Shown: positions 26,941 through 36,729 of the stretch, piece after piece
Layout of the letters: every line of letters starts with the position of its first letter
How positions within the stretch are numbered: position 1 is the stretch's first letter
DNA from: Mycolicibacterium moriokaense
GTDB lineage: Bacteria; Actinomycetota; Actinomycetes; Mycobacteriales; Mycobacteriaceae
NCBI RefSeq assembly: GCF_003347205.1
Contig: NZ_QQBJ01000010.1
Coordinates: forward strand, 172,078-236,077
Direction of reading: 5' to 3'
DNA length: 64,000 bases
Program-made: the position numbers and the translations under genes
Notes under the pieces: model-generated
Told to the model about the DNA's origin: nothing
Seen by the model: only the letters and a program-made list of their open reading frames with translations
The model's database searches: none

Positions 26941-27370
26941 ACAAAACCGTACACTCTGGGACGCCTACCGCTGGCACGGCTACTTCTTCCGCGAAGTCGC
27001 CATGCTGACGATCGCGATGGGGGTGTGTCTGCACGTTTATCGCATCGTCTTCGGCGACGCGATGACGCTGCAGCACGTCATGACGCCGACGACCGACAAG
27101 ATCCTGTTGGTGCCGATGACCTACGCCGCAGCCACGGGAATCCTCGGCTACGGCCGGATGATGTTCGCCAACAGGCCGCACAAGGTGCTGATCACGGCGG
27201 GGATCGTGTACATCGCTCTCAGCGTTCCCCTGCATATCTGGTTCGGTGTGATCAAGGGCGACGTCGACTTCTACCTGACGTTCTTCGCGGTCTGGTTCAG
27301 TTGGTTCCTGTTGATCCTGCCGTATCCGGCGTTCCTGACCGCATTCTGGAAACTGCGCTACAAGAACTGA
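26918..27370 (+). CDS. Four-helix integral membrane protein
   Basis: A 150-residue protein with about four predicted membrane segments. Conserved-looking histidines occur in WHGYF, CLHVYR and QHVMT. I do not recognise the family. It has no Shine-Dalgarno site before ATG 26918 or 26921, consistent with a leaderless mRNA. The TetR gene starts on its last base (TGATG overlap), so the pair is a unit, and the membrane protein is probably the regulated effector. Confidence 0.7.
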   Translation: MMTTTDVVQNRTLWDAYRWHGYFFREVAMLTIAMGVCLHVYRIVFGDAMTLQHVMTPTTDKILLVPMTYAAATGILGYGRMMFANRPHKVLITAGIVYIALSVPLHIWFGVIKGDVDFYLTFFAVWFSWFLLILPYPAFLTAFWKLRYKN

Positions 27371-27936
27371 TGCCAACCAATCCCGAACGTCGGACTCAGA
27401 TCCTCGACGCCGCCATCGACATCCTGTGCGACGACGGCGTCGGAGGTCTGACGCATCGCCAGGTCGACGGCCGCGCGGGAGTGCCCGCGGGCACCACGTC
27501 GAATTACTTCCGCACCCGGCAGGCGCTGCTCGAGGCGACGGCGGCGCGCACGGTCGATCTGCATTGGCAACGGGTCGAGGTGCTGCAGTCGGCTATCGGG
27601 CCAATGTCCCGAGATACGTTGAGGGCGTTGCTGGTTCGGATGCTCGAGCCCGACGAGCAGTTTCGCCGGTGGACGCTGGCGCGTTTCGAGCTGTTCATGG
27701 AGAGCACCCGCCGCGAGGAGTTGCGGCCACTGGTGGCCGAACTCCAGGCGGCCGCGGTGAAGTCGGCGACCCTCATCGTCGAGGCCGCCGGATTCACCCC
27801 GGCGCCGGAGCGGATGGACGAACTCAGCAGGCTGCTCAACGGATGGGTGTTCAGCAACCTGACCCTGGCGCCAGGGCCGGGCGGGCAGGACACTGCCGAT
27901 CTCGTCGAACGGCTGCTGAGCGCCTTCCTCGATTAG
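27370..27936 (+). CDS. TetR-family transcriptional regulator
   Basis: A 188-residue TetR-type repressor. The N-terminal helix-turn-helix is RTQILDAAIDILCDDGVGG followed by THRQVDGRAGVPAGTTSNYF. The C-terminal ligand-binding region (about 75-185) is helical, ending in LVERLLSAF. It overlaps the upstream membrane-protein gene by 1 bp and the convergent SHOCT gene by 4 bp. It probably autoregulates the operon through the paired palindromes at 26890 and 26927. Confidence 0.85.
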   Translation: MPTNPERRTQILDAAIDILCDDGVGGLTHRQVDGRAGVPAGTTSNYFRTRQALLEATAARTVDLHWQRVEVLQSAIGPMSRDTLRALLVRMLEPDEQFRRWTLARFELFMESTRREELRPLVAELQAAAVKSATLIVEAAGFTPAPERMDELSRLLNGWVFSNLTLAPGPGGQDTADLVERLLSAFLD

Positions 27937-28319
27937 GCCAGCGCTTTGGCTTTCAGCCCGTCGAACTCGGCCTGCGAGATGGTGCCGGCTTCCAGAAGTG
28001 CCTTGGCGTCGGCGATCTCCTGGGCAGGTGACCGGCCTGCGGCCTCGCGAATGTAGTCATCGGTCTGCTGTTTGGCGGTGGCCGCCGCCTCCCGGGCGCG
28101 TTCGGTCATGCCCTTGCCGCGCACGATCAGATAGATCACCGCGGTCAGCCATGGCAGGACGAGCAGGAAGACGACCCAGACCGCCTTGGCCACGCCGGAG
28201 GTCTTGTGGTCGCGCCACAGCAGGTCGGTGAGGATCTGGAAGAGCACCAGCAGGTATGCGATCCACGCGAAGATGATCAGGAAGTGCCAGAGAAAATCCC
28301 AGGTCGAGCCCCAGTCCAC
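27933..28319 (-). CDS. Membrane protein with PLDc_N-like and SHOCT domains
   Basis: A 128-residue protein with two membrane helices (about 10-32 and 44-67) of the phospholipase_D-nuclease N-terminal type. A short linker leads to a C-terminal SHOCT motif (IADAKALLEAGTISQAEFD). Such small proteins are abundant in actinobacteria; SHOCT is thought to mediate oligomerisation. Function is unknown. The GTG at 28319 starts right at the first membrane helix. The leuA terminator hairpin lies just upstream. Confidence 0.75.
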   Translation of the reverse strand: MDWGSTWDFLWHFLIIFAWIAYLLVLFQILTDLLWRDHKTSGVAKAVWVVFLLVLPWLTAVIYLIVRGKGMTERAREAAATAKQQTDDYIREAAGRSPAQEIADAKALLEAGTISQAEFDGLKAKALA

Positions 28320-28334
28320 GTTCAGCTCCTTCTC

Positions 28335-28372
28335 AACTGACGATCGGATGCGCGCAATTGCGCGCGCGTCAG

Positions 28373-28374
<2 letters not shown>
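28335..28374 (-). terminator. Two-part hairpin at the end of leuA
   Basis: An outer stem AACTGACG/CGTCAGTT (28335-28342 and 28367-28374) encloses a perfect palindrome GCGCGCAATTGCGCGC (28350-28365). The outer arm reaches into the leuA stop codon. It lacks a U-tract but is the only strong structure between leuA and the next gene, so it is a likely terminator or 3'-end stabiliser. Confidence 0.55.
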
Positions 28375-30268
<1,894 letters not shown>

Positions 30269-30283
<15 letters not shown>

Positions 30284-30319
30284 GCTGCCGAGAAGGAGCA
30301 CCCGCTGCACCAAAATCAT
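30269..30319 (-). CDS. Leucine-rich leader peptide of leuA
   Basis: A 16-codon open frame, ATG to TGA, encodes MILVQRVLLLGSRDGV. It contains four leucine codons, three of them consecutive (CTC CTT CTC), plus Ile and three Val. It ends 72 nt before the leuA start. There is no clear ribosome-binding site, and a -10 element 9 nt upstream of the ATG suggests a leaderless transcript. Leader peptides of this kind before leuA are classic attenuation sensors of charged tRNA-Leu and are known or predicted in other actinobacteria. Confidence 0.7.
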
Positions 30320-30328
30320 GGTGAGCCC

Positions 30329-30356
30329 ACTGTAGCAAGCCGGGCTGGCAAGCCAA
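30329..30356 (-). promoter_or_regulatory. Putative leuA promoter
   Basis: On the minus strand TTGGCT (30351-30356) and TACAGT (30329-30334) are spaced by 16 bp. Transcription would begin at or close to the ATG of the leader peptide at 30319. The remaining space up to the regulator gene stop (30357-30494) holds a 23-bp tandem duplication and no other feature I can support. Confidence 0.5.
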
Positions 30357-30459
30357 AACCCCAGCTGATGCGGGCGCGAGCTGCGGCCAACGTCATCGCG
30401 ATGCCATCGATTCTGCGGTCAGATCGCACTTTCAGCCCGAGTCGAGATCTGTGTGCAGT

Positions 30460-30505
30460 TTCGACGGTGCGTCAGACCTGGGTTCGACGGTGCGTCAGAC
30501 CTGGG
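30460..30505. repeat. 23-bp perfect tandem duplication
   Basis: Two identical 23-bp units (30460-30482 and 30483-30505), each containing GACGGTGCGTCAGACCTGGG, lie head to tail. The second includes the last four codons and TGA of the HTH-cupin regulator gene, so the extreme 3' end of the gene was copied once downstream, probably by replication slippage. Confidence 0.85.
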
Positions 30506-31142
30506 AGTCGGGAAACGCGATCACCGACAGGAAGCGGATCGGCACCTCGATCAGGTCGACGGGACCGTGCGCGCCCTCGCCGTCGATCTGCAGCGAGTCG
30601 CCGGGCTGCAGCCGGTACACCGATCTGCTGTGGCTGTAGTCCATCACGCCCTCGAGCATGAAGATGAACTCGGTGCCCGGATGCTGGAACAACGGATAGA
30701 CCTTGCTCTTCGCCGACAGCGTGACGTGCAGGCACTCCAGCCGCTTGTGCTCTCCGCGCAGCGAGCCGAGCAGTTGGTACTCGTGGCCCTCCTTGGTGCC
30801 GTTGCGCACGATTCGCGCGCCGGTGCCCGCCTTGACGAACGCCGCGGGCCGTTCCACCTCCGCGCCGCGGAACAAGCTGGTGACCGGCACGTCGAAGCCC
30901 TTCGCCAGCAGCGCCAGCGTGGACAGGCTGCACGACGTCTGGGCGTTCTCGATCTTGCTCATCATGGCCTTCGAAATGCCCACCCGCGCGGCCATTTCGG
31001 CCACCGTCAGGCCGTGCTGCAGTCGCAGTTGACGCACATTGCGCCCGATCGCAGCCTCGAATTCGAGGTCCTCCACCGGCGCATTCGGATCCCGGTCACG
31101 GGCGGTGCCGGATTTGTTGCGCAGCAGCGGGGTGTCACTCAT
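30495..31142 (-). CDS. HTH (XRE) regulator with C-terminal cupin domain
   Basis: A 215-residue regulator. The XRE helix-turn-helix spans about residues 33-87 (NVRQLRLQHGLTVAEMAARVGISKAMMSKIE), and a cupin_2 domain (about 140-210) contains PGTEFIFMLEGVMDYSH and LQPGDSL. It closes the nitrogen-related gene block, starting 11 bp after the FAD oxidase gene. Regulators of this architecture often sense a small metabolite in the cupin and control the adjacent catabolic genes. A ligand related to a (methylated) amine or amino acid is inferred from context. Confidence 0.82.
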   Translation of the reverse strand: MSDTPLLRNKSGTARDRDPNAPVEDLEFEAAIGRNVRQLRLQHGLTVAEMAARVGISKAMMSKIENAQTSCSLSTLALLAKGFDVPVTSLFRGAEVERPAAFVKAGTGARIVRNGTKEGHEYQLLGSLRGEHKRLECLHVTLSAKSKVYPLFQHPGTEFIFMLEGVMDYSHSRSVYRLQPGDSLQIDGEGAHGPVDLIEVPIRFLSVIAFPDSQV

Positions 31143-31153
31143 GCCTGTCCTGT

Positions 31154-32350
31154 CTAGCGCATCTGCCCGGCGCCGACGTACGGATACGGCGTGGTGAGCA
31201 GATCCCCCTCGGCGAACCGCGACAGCCGGAAGTCGGTTTCGGGGATGCGGGGGTCGGCGCTGCGGCCGTCGATGACAAGGTCGGCCACCAGTCGGCCGAC
31301 CGCGGGCGAGATCTTGAACCCGTGCCCGCTGAACCCCGCCGCGACGAACAGGCCGTTCAGCGGCGTCGGGCCGATCACCGGGTTCCAGTCGGGCGTGACG
31401 TCGTAGCAGCCCGCGTAGCTGGAGCGGATCGACGCGCCGCCGAAGCCGGGGAACCGGGTGCCGACCTTGTCGACGGTGAGGTCGACGAACGCCTCGGTGG
31501 CGCGGTTGAGGTAGTTGTCCGGATCGGCATCTTCGACGTGCGACAGGTCGCTGTTGCCGAACAGGATGTCGCCGCCCACCTCGGGGCGGACGTACTGCAG
31601 CGACACCAGGTCGGAGAACACCGGGACGCCAGCGATCGGTACGCCGGGGTCGATCGTGACGATCTGCTCGCGGACGACACGGATCGGCACGTCCACCCCG
31701 TACGGCGCCAACAGCGGCGCCGTCCACACACCTGCGGCCACCACGACGACGCCCGCCGACACCTGCGAGCCGTCGGCCAACCTGATGCCGGTGACGGTGG
31801 CGCCGTCGGTCAACAGCCCCGTCACGGTCGCGCCCTGGCGGATGCGGACCCCCGCCGCGCGGGCCGAGGACGCGAAGGCCTGCGCGGTCAGGTAGGCGTC
31901 GCCGTAGCCGCCACGCGGCTCCCAGCCGAACGCGGCGAACGGCGAAAGGTCTGCGAACGGCCACATTTCGGCGACGTCGGCGCGATCGATCTCCTCTGTC
32001 TGCACGCCGACCGCGCGCTGGGCGGCCAGGCTCTTGCGCATCGAGTCGACGTTGGGTTCGCCGACGCCGACGACGTATCCGGTCTGGCGGAAGCCGATGT
32101 CGACTGCGTGATCTCCGAGAAAATCTTGCGCCTTCTCGAACACCTCCAGCCCGATTGTGGCCATGGCCGCCAGCGAGCTGACCCCGTAGTGGCAGCGGAC
32201 GATGCCGCTGGACTTGCCCGTCATCCCGGAGGCGACGGTGTTGCGTTCGGCGACAACGACATCGGTGACACCACGCTGGCTCAGCGCCCATGCGGCCGCG
32301 GCTCCCTCGATGCCACCGCCGACGATGACGACGTCGGCCGTCTCGCTCAC
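31154..32350 (-). CDS. FAD-dependent amine oxidoreductase (DAO / sarcosine oxidase-beta-like)
   Basis: A protein of about 398 residues with the N-terminal FAD-binding motif VVIVGGGIEGAAAAWALS and the DAO fold seen in glycine oxidase, sarcosine oxidase beta subunit and N-methylglutamate dehydrogenase. A C-terminal FVAAGFSGHGFKISPA motif contacts the flavin. The GTG at 32350 places the dinucleotide-binding motif at the N-terminus; TTG 32374 is an alternative. It follows the glutamate-synthase-like gene by 28 bp, so it probably oxidises an amine or N-alkyl amino acid made or used by that module. Confidence 0.8.
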   Translation of the reverse strand: MSETADVVIVGGGIEGAAAAWALSQRGVTDVVVAERNTVASGMTGKSSGIVRCHYGVSSLAAMATIGLEVFEKAQDFLGDHAVDIGFRQTGYVVGVGEPNVDSMRKSLAAQRAVGVQTEEIDRADVAEMWPFADLSPFAAFGWEPRGGYGDAYLTAQAFASSARAAGVRIRQGATVTGLLTDGATVTGIRLADGSQVSAGVVVVAAGVWTAPLLAPYGVDVPIRVVREQIVTIDPGVPIAGVPVFSDLVSLQYVRPEVGGDILFGNSDLSHVEDADPDNYLNRATEAFVDLTVDKVGTRFPGFGGASIRSSYAGCYDVTPDWNPVIGPTPLNGLFVAAGFSGHGFKISPAVGRLVADLVIDGRSADPRIPETDFRLSRFAEGDLLTTPYPYVGAGQMR

Positions 32351-32378
32351 CTGTGTGCTCTGCTCTTCGCGCAAGCGC

Positions 32379-33707
32379 TCATCGGCCCGGTATCCAGTTC
32401 GTGCCCGCCAGCGGCACCCTGGCCATCGCGGCCGCCTCGATGGTCACCGCGACCAGGTCCTCGGGTTCCAGGTGCAGCACGTGCGCCTTGCCGCAGGCCC
32501 GTGCGATGGTCTGCGCCTCCATGGTCAGCACACGCAGGTAGTTCGCCAGCCTGCGGCCGCCCTCGACGGGGTCGAACCGGGCCGCCAGTTCAGGATCCTG
32601 GGTGCTGATGCCCGCTGGGTCGGTGCCGTCCTGGAAGTCGTCGAAGAAGCCCGCGGCGCTGCCGAGCTTCTGGTATTCGGACTCGAAGCGAGGATGGTTG
32701 TCGCCCAACGCGATCAGGGCGGCGGTGCCGATCGCGACCGCGTCGGCGCCCAGCGCGAGCGCCTTGGCGACGTCGGCGCCGGTGCGGATGCCGCCGGACA
32801 CGACCAACTGCACACCCTTGCCGCCCATCGCCCCGCCCCTGTGCACGCCGAGTTCGGCCAGCGCCTGCACCGCCTCGGGCACGGCCGCCAGCGTCGGGAT
32901 GCCGACGTGCTCGATGAACACCTCCTGGGTGGCGGCGGTTCCGCCCTGCATGCCGTCCACCACGACGACGTCCGCTCCGGCGTGCACCGCCAGTTTCACG
33001 TCGTAGTAGGTGCGGGTCGCGCCGACCTTGACATAGATCGGCTTCTCCCAGTCGGTGATCTCGCGCAACTCGTTGATCTTGATGGTCAGATCGTCGGGTC
33101 CGGTCCAGTCGGGGTGCCTGCATGCCGACCGTTGGTCGATGCCCTCGGGCAGGGTGCGCATGCCCGCCACCCGCGGCGAGATCTTCTGGCCGAGCAGCAT
33201 CCCGCCACCGCCGGGCTTGGCCCCCTGGCCGAGCACCACCTCGATCGCGTCGGCCTTGCGCAGGTCGTCGGGATTCATCCCGTAGCGGGACGGAAGATAT
33301 TGGTAGACGAGGAACTTGCTCTGCCCGCGTTCCTCGGGCGTCATGCCGCCGTCGCCGGTGGTGGTCGACGTGCCGACCTCGCTGGCGCCGCGGCCCAGCG
33401 CCTCCTTGGCGGGCCCGGAAAGCGCGCCGAAGGACATGCCGGCGATGGTCACCGGGATATCAAGGTGTAGCGGATGTTTGGCGTGGCGGCCACCCAGCAC
33501 CACATCGGTGTCGCAGCGTTCGCGGTAGCCCTCCAACGGGTAGCGCGACATCGACGCGCCCAGGAAGAGCAGGTCGTCGAAGTGGGGCAGCGCGCGTTTG
33601 GCGCCCCAGCCGCGAATGTCGTAGATACCTGTTTCGGCCGCGCGCTGGATCGCCGCAATGGTGCCGCGGTCGAACGTCGCGGACTCGCGTAGTCCCCAGT
33701 CGGTCAT
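32379..33707 (-). CDS. FMN-binding glutamate synthase-like subunit (GlxD/MgsC type)
   Basis: A 442-residue protein equal to the FMN/Fe-S synthase domain of glutamate synthase, without the amidotransferase or GXGXG parts. Visible features are PVTIAGMSFGALSGPAKEALGRGA, GQGAKPGGGGMLLG, the cysteine region at SACRHPDW and VVVDGMQGGTAAT. It forms with the next two genes a split synthase of the kind called GlxBCD or N-methylglutamate synthase MgsABC. Its ATG at 33707 overlaps the preceding gene's stop codon by 1 bp. The product (glutamate or N-methylglutamate) cannot be decided from sequence. Confidence 0.85.
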   Translation of the reverse strand: MTDWGLRESATFDRGTIAAIQRAAETGIYDIRGWGAKRALPHFDDLLFLGASMSRYPLEGYRERCDTDVVLGGRHAKHPLHLDIPVTIAGMSFGALSGPAKEALGRGASEVGTSTTTGDGGMTPEERGQSKFLVYQYLPSRYGMNPDDLRKADAIEVVLGQGAKPGGGGMLLGQKISPRVAGMRTLPEGIDQRSACRHPDWTGPDDLTIKINELREITDWEKPIYVKVGATRTYYDVKLAVHAGADVVVVDGMQGGTAATQEVFIEHVGIPTLAAVPEAVQALAELGVHRGGAMGGKGVQLVVSGGIRTGADVAKALALGADAVAIGTAALIALGDNHPRFESEYQKLGSAAGFFDDFQDGTDPAGISTQDPELAARFDPVEGGRRLANYLRVLTMEAQTIARACGKAHVLHLEPEDLVAVTIEAAAMARVPLAGTNWIPGR

Positions 33708-34393
33708 CAGTAGCTCGCGGCGTTGTCGACGTGGAAGTGATACAGCGACCGGGCAGAGCCGTACCTGGTGTAGGCGCTGATGTCGTCGCCCTCGAAACCG
33801 GCTGTCTTCAAGAGGTGTTCGAGCTCCTGGCGATGCTGGGGGCCCATCTCCTTTGCGACGCAGTCGGCGCCCAGCGACGTGACCTCGCCGCGCACGTAGA
33901 GCCGGGCCTCGTAGATCGAATCGCCCAGCGCCTCGCCCGCGTCGCCGCGGATCACCAGCCGTCCCGCTTGCGCCATGAAGGCGCTCATGTGCCCGACGTT
34001 GCCGCCGATCACGATGTCCACACCCTTCATCGAAATGCCGCAGCGCGCAGCGGCATTGCCCTCGACGACCAGCAGTCCGCCGTGGGCGCTGGCGCCCGCC
34101 GACTGCGACGTGTCGCCCTTCACCCACACCGAACCGCTCATCATGTTCTCGGCGACCCCGGTGCCCGCATTGCCGTCGATCGTGATCTCGGCCCGCTGGT
34201 TCATCCCCGCGGCGTAGTAGCCGACGTGGCCCTCGACGGTGACCTTGACGGCCGCGTCGAGGCCGACCGCGACGTTGTGCGCGCCGTCGGGATGGCAGAT
34301 GGTGAACTCACCGGCGAGGCCGGGCGCGTGCAGCGCGGCGTTGACCTCTCGAAGTGGTGTCGTGCGCAGATCGAATCGGGTCAGCGTTTCCAT
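33707..34393 (-). CDS. GXGXG-motif glutamate synthase-like subunit (GlxC/MgsB type)
   Basis: A 228-residue protein forming the right-handed beta-helix (GXGXG) domain of glutamate synthase. Repeated turns include VKVTVEGHVGYYAAGMNQ, ITIDGNAGTGVAENMMSG and VIRGDAGEALGDSIYEA. It contributes structure and substrate channelling to the synthase complex. It overlaps the class II amidotransferase gene by 13 bp and the downstream synthase gene by 1 bp, so all three subunits are translationally coupled. Confidence 0.85.
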   Translation of the reverse strand: METLTRFDLRTTPLREVNAALHAPGLAGEFTICHPDGAHNVAVGLDAAVKVTVEGHVGYYAAGMNQRAEITIDGNAGTGVAENMMSGSVWVKGDTSQSAGASAHGGLLVVEGNAAARCGISMKGVDIVIGGNVGHMSAFMAQAGRLVIRGDAGEALGDSIYEARLYVRGEVTSLGADCVAKEMGPQHRQELEHLLKTAGFEGDDISAYTRYGSARSLYHFHVDNAASY

Positions 34394-35277
34394 GCGTAGA
34401 TCACCTCCGGCTCCGGTTCCCAGATGGCGGCGCCCTCGACCCCGGGAAGGCCTGCGAGCGCTCGGTATTCGCTGCCGACGGCCACCCAATCGTCGGTTTC
34501 GGCGATGACTGCGGGTTTGCAGGCGATCGCATCCCGGACCACGGCGAACGAGTCCCTGTTGGACACCAGCAGCGTGTAGAAGCCGTCGAACGTGGCGCAC
34601 AACTCCTTCAACGCGGACTCGACGTCGCGCCCGTCGGCCAATTGCTTGGCGATGAACCGGGCGCCCACCTCGGTGTCGTTCTCGCTGTCGAATTCGACTC
34701 CCGCCGAGCGCAGGTGGCGCCGGATGGTGGCGTGGTTGGCGAAGGAACCGTTGTGCACCATGCACTGCTCGGGCCCGACCGTGTAGGGGTGGCAGCCCGC
34801 GGGTGTGACGGCGGACTCGGTGGCCATCCTGGTATGCCCGACGCCCTGCCAACCCTGTGCCTTGGCCAGTCCCCACGCGTCGGTCAGCGCCCGCGGATGC
34901 CCGACTCCTTTGAGAACGGCCATGTCACTGCCGAATCCGGCGATCAGCGCGCGGGGGTAGGCCGCCTTCACCGCGTCGAGCAGTTCGGTGGACGTAGTGT
35001 CGGCCGACAGCAGGTGGGTGGCGTCGACCGTCACCACGTCGACGTCGCGACCCAGCCGTGCGCCGACCGCCGAGGCGATGGCGCCGGCGTCGTCGCGCAC
35101 ATCGACGACCGAGACGCCACCACGGCCCGGCGGTGACCAGATCGGGTTGCCGTAGACGGCGACGCCGGTCGAGTCGCTACCACGGTTGCCCATCTCGCAC
35201 AGCATCCCGGTCAGCAGTTCACCCAGCATTGTGAACAGCTCGGGGTTGCGCAGGTGCAGCCCCACTATCCCGCACAT
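34381..35277 (-). CDS. Class II glutamine amidotransferase-like subunit (GlxB/MgsA type)
   Basis: A 298-residue Ntn amidotransferase. The catalytic Cys is residue 2 (MCGIVGLH), exposed after removal of Met. Downstream are GNRGSDSTGVAVYG, VGHTRMATESAVTPAGCHPY, the oxyanion-hole motif HNGSFANH and SENDTEVGARFI. It releases ammonia from glutamine or a gamma-glutamyl amide for the synthase subunit encoded downstream. The next gene upstream encodes a type III glutamine synthetase, giving a complete amide-forming and amide-consuming module. Confidence 0.88.
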   Translation of the reverse strand: MCGIVGLHLRNPELFTMLGELLTGMLCEMGNRGSDSTGVAVYGNPIWSPPGRGGVSVVDVRDDAGAIASAVGARLGRDVDVVTVDATHLLSADTTSTELLDAVKAAYPRALIAGFGSDMAVLKGVGHPRALTDAWGLAKAQGWQGVGHTRMATESAVTPAGCHPYTVGPEQCMVHNGSFANHATIRRHLRSAGVEFDSENDTEVGARFIAKQLADGRDVESALKELCATFDGFYTLLVSNRDSFAVVRDAIACKPAVIAETDDWVAVGSEYRALAGLPGVEGAAIWEPEPEVIYAWKR

Positions 35278-35315
35278 GCGTTGGCTCCTTTGGTGTTTCG
35301 GCGCTCAGAAAATGC

Positions 35316-36623
35316 TCAGAAGGCGGTCAGGTAGTTCTCGATCTCCCACGGCGCGACGGCGCTGTGGTAGGCGAAGAACTCGTCGCGCTTGACCTTGGCG
35401 AAGTACGAGGCGACGCCCTCGCCCGCGGCGTCGAGGACCCCGGTGATGATTGGGTCGGCCTCGAACTCGTCGACCGCGTGCAGCAGGGTGGGCGGCAGCG
35501 GTCGTCCCGCCGTGCCGCCTCCGACGGCGCCCGGGTCGGCGCTGCGCTTGATCCCGTCGATGCCCGCGCCGAGCGCCGCGGCGATGGCCAGGTAGGGGTT
35601 GGCCGACCCGTCGCCTCCGCGCAGCTCGATTCGCGCCGAGTCGGGCACCCGGATGTAGTGGGTGCGGTCGTTGCCGCCGTACGTCGGCGTCTTCGGCGCC
35701 CAGGATGCGCCCGACGACGTCGTGGTCGCGCCGGTTCGCTTGTAGGAGTTGACCGTTGGCGCGACGACAGCCTGCAGGGCACACGCGTGCTCGAGGATGC
35801 CTCCGACGAATGCGTAGGCGGTGTCGGACAGGCCCAGCCCGCGCTCGTCGTCATCGCTGGGGAAGGCCGGGGTGCCGCCGCTGGTCAGCGACATGTGCAG
35901 ATGCAGCCCGCTGCCGGTCTTGTCGGCAAACGGCTTGGGCATGAAGGTGGCCACCATGCCGCGTTCGGCGGCGATCACCGACAGCAAATAGCGAAGTGTC
36001 ACAACGCGATCGGCGGTGGTGAGTGCGTCGGAGAATTCGAAGTTCTGCTCGAACTGCCCGTTGCCGTCCTCGTGATCGTTGGCGTAGTTCGACCAGCCCA
36101 GCTGGTTCATCGCGGTGGAGATCGCGGTCAGGTGGTCATACATCCGGGTGACGCCGCGGGCGTCGTAGCACGGTTGGTCGGCGGTGTCTGCGGTGTCGGC
36201 GACCGACAGGCTGCCGTCCGCATTGCGGTGCAGCAGAAAGTACTCCACCTCGGCGCCCACCCACGGCTCGAAGCCGGCATCGGCCGCGCGCTGGATGAGC
36301 GACTTGAGGATGACGCGCGGCGCGTACGGCCACGGCGCGCCGTTGACGTGCGGATCGCAGTGCACAATGGCCAGTCCGTCCTTGATGAACGGAACCGGCG
36401 TGAACGACGCGGGGTCCGGAATCGCCATCAGGTCAGGGTCTTTGGGCTCCTGGCCCATCGCGCCGACCGCGTAGCCCGCGAAGCCGACCCCCTCGGTGGC
36501 GAGCAGGTCGACCGCCTCGACCGGGACGAGCTTGGCGCATGGCTTGCCCCGCAGGTCGACGAACAACGCGAGGATGAACTTGGTGCCTGACTTCTGGGCG
36601 AGTTCGGCGAGGTCGGTGGACAT
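35316..36623 (-). CDS. Type III glutamine synthetase-like enzyme (GlnT/GmaS type)
   Basis: A 435-residue glutamine synthetase-fold enzyme. It has the metal and substrate motifs VGAEVEYFLLHR, NFEFSDALTTADR, GSGLHLHMSLT, NSYKRTG and ARIELRGGDGSANPYLAIAAAL. It is shorter than GlnA and belongs to the GlnT group, which includes gamma-glutamylmethylamide synthetase of the N-methylglutamate pathway. With the split synthase downstream it could assimilate ammonium, or methylamine, at low nitrogen. The ATG at 36623 lies 106 bp after amt, with a strong hairpin between them. Confidence 0.85.
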   Translation of the reverse strand: MSTDLAELAQKSGTKFILALFVDLRGKPCAKLVPVEAVDLLATEGVGFAGYAVGAMGQEPKDPDLMAIPDPASFTPVPFIKDGLAIVHCDPHVNGAPWPYAPRVILKSLIQRAADAGFEPWVGAEVEYFLLHRNADGSLSVADTADTADQPCYDARGVTRMYDHLTAISTAMNQLGWSNYANDHEDGNGQFEQNFEFSDALTTADRVVTLRYLLSVIAAERGMVATFMPKPFADKTGSGLHLHMSLTSGGTPAFPSDDDERGLGLSDTAYAFVGGILEHACALQAVVAPTVNSYKRTGATTTSSGASWAPKTPTYGGNDRTHYIRVPDSARIELRGGDGSANPYLAIAAALGAGIDGIKRSADPGAVGGGTAGRPLPPTLLHAVDEFEADPIITGVLDAAGEGVASYFAKVKRDEFFAYHSAVAPWEIENYLTAF

Positions 36624-36686
36624 ATACGAGCCTTGTCTCTTGGGATGAATCAAAGTATCACGAGATGAAACCTGATGCCGACCAAA

Positions 36687-36721
36687 CCGGCCGGCGCGGG
36701 TGGAGGCTCCGCGCCGGCCGG
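36687..36721 (-). terminator. GC-only hairpin between amt and the glutamine synthetase gene
   Basis: A perfect 13-bp stem CCGGCCGGCGCGG/CCGCGCCGGCCGG with a 9-nt loop lies 8 bp after the amt stop codon. A short T-run on the transcribed strand (TTT at 36684-36686) follows. It may act as a partial terminator that sets different expression levels for the transporter and the downstream enzymes. Confidence 0.65.
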
Positions 36722-36729
36722 CGGGTTGG

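Noticed and set aside
33708-34127. Longer N-terminus for the glutamate synthase-like subunit
   Set aside because: The extension overlaps the GXGXG subunit in another frame and looks like shadow sequence; ATG 33707 fits the family start and the coupling overlap.
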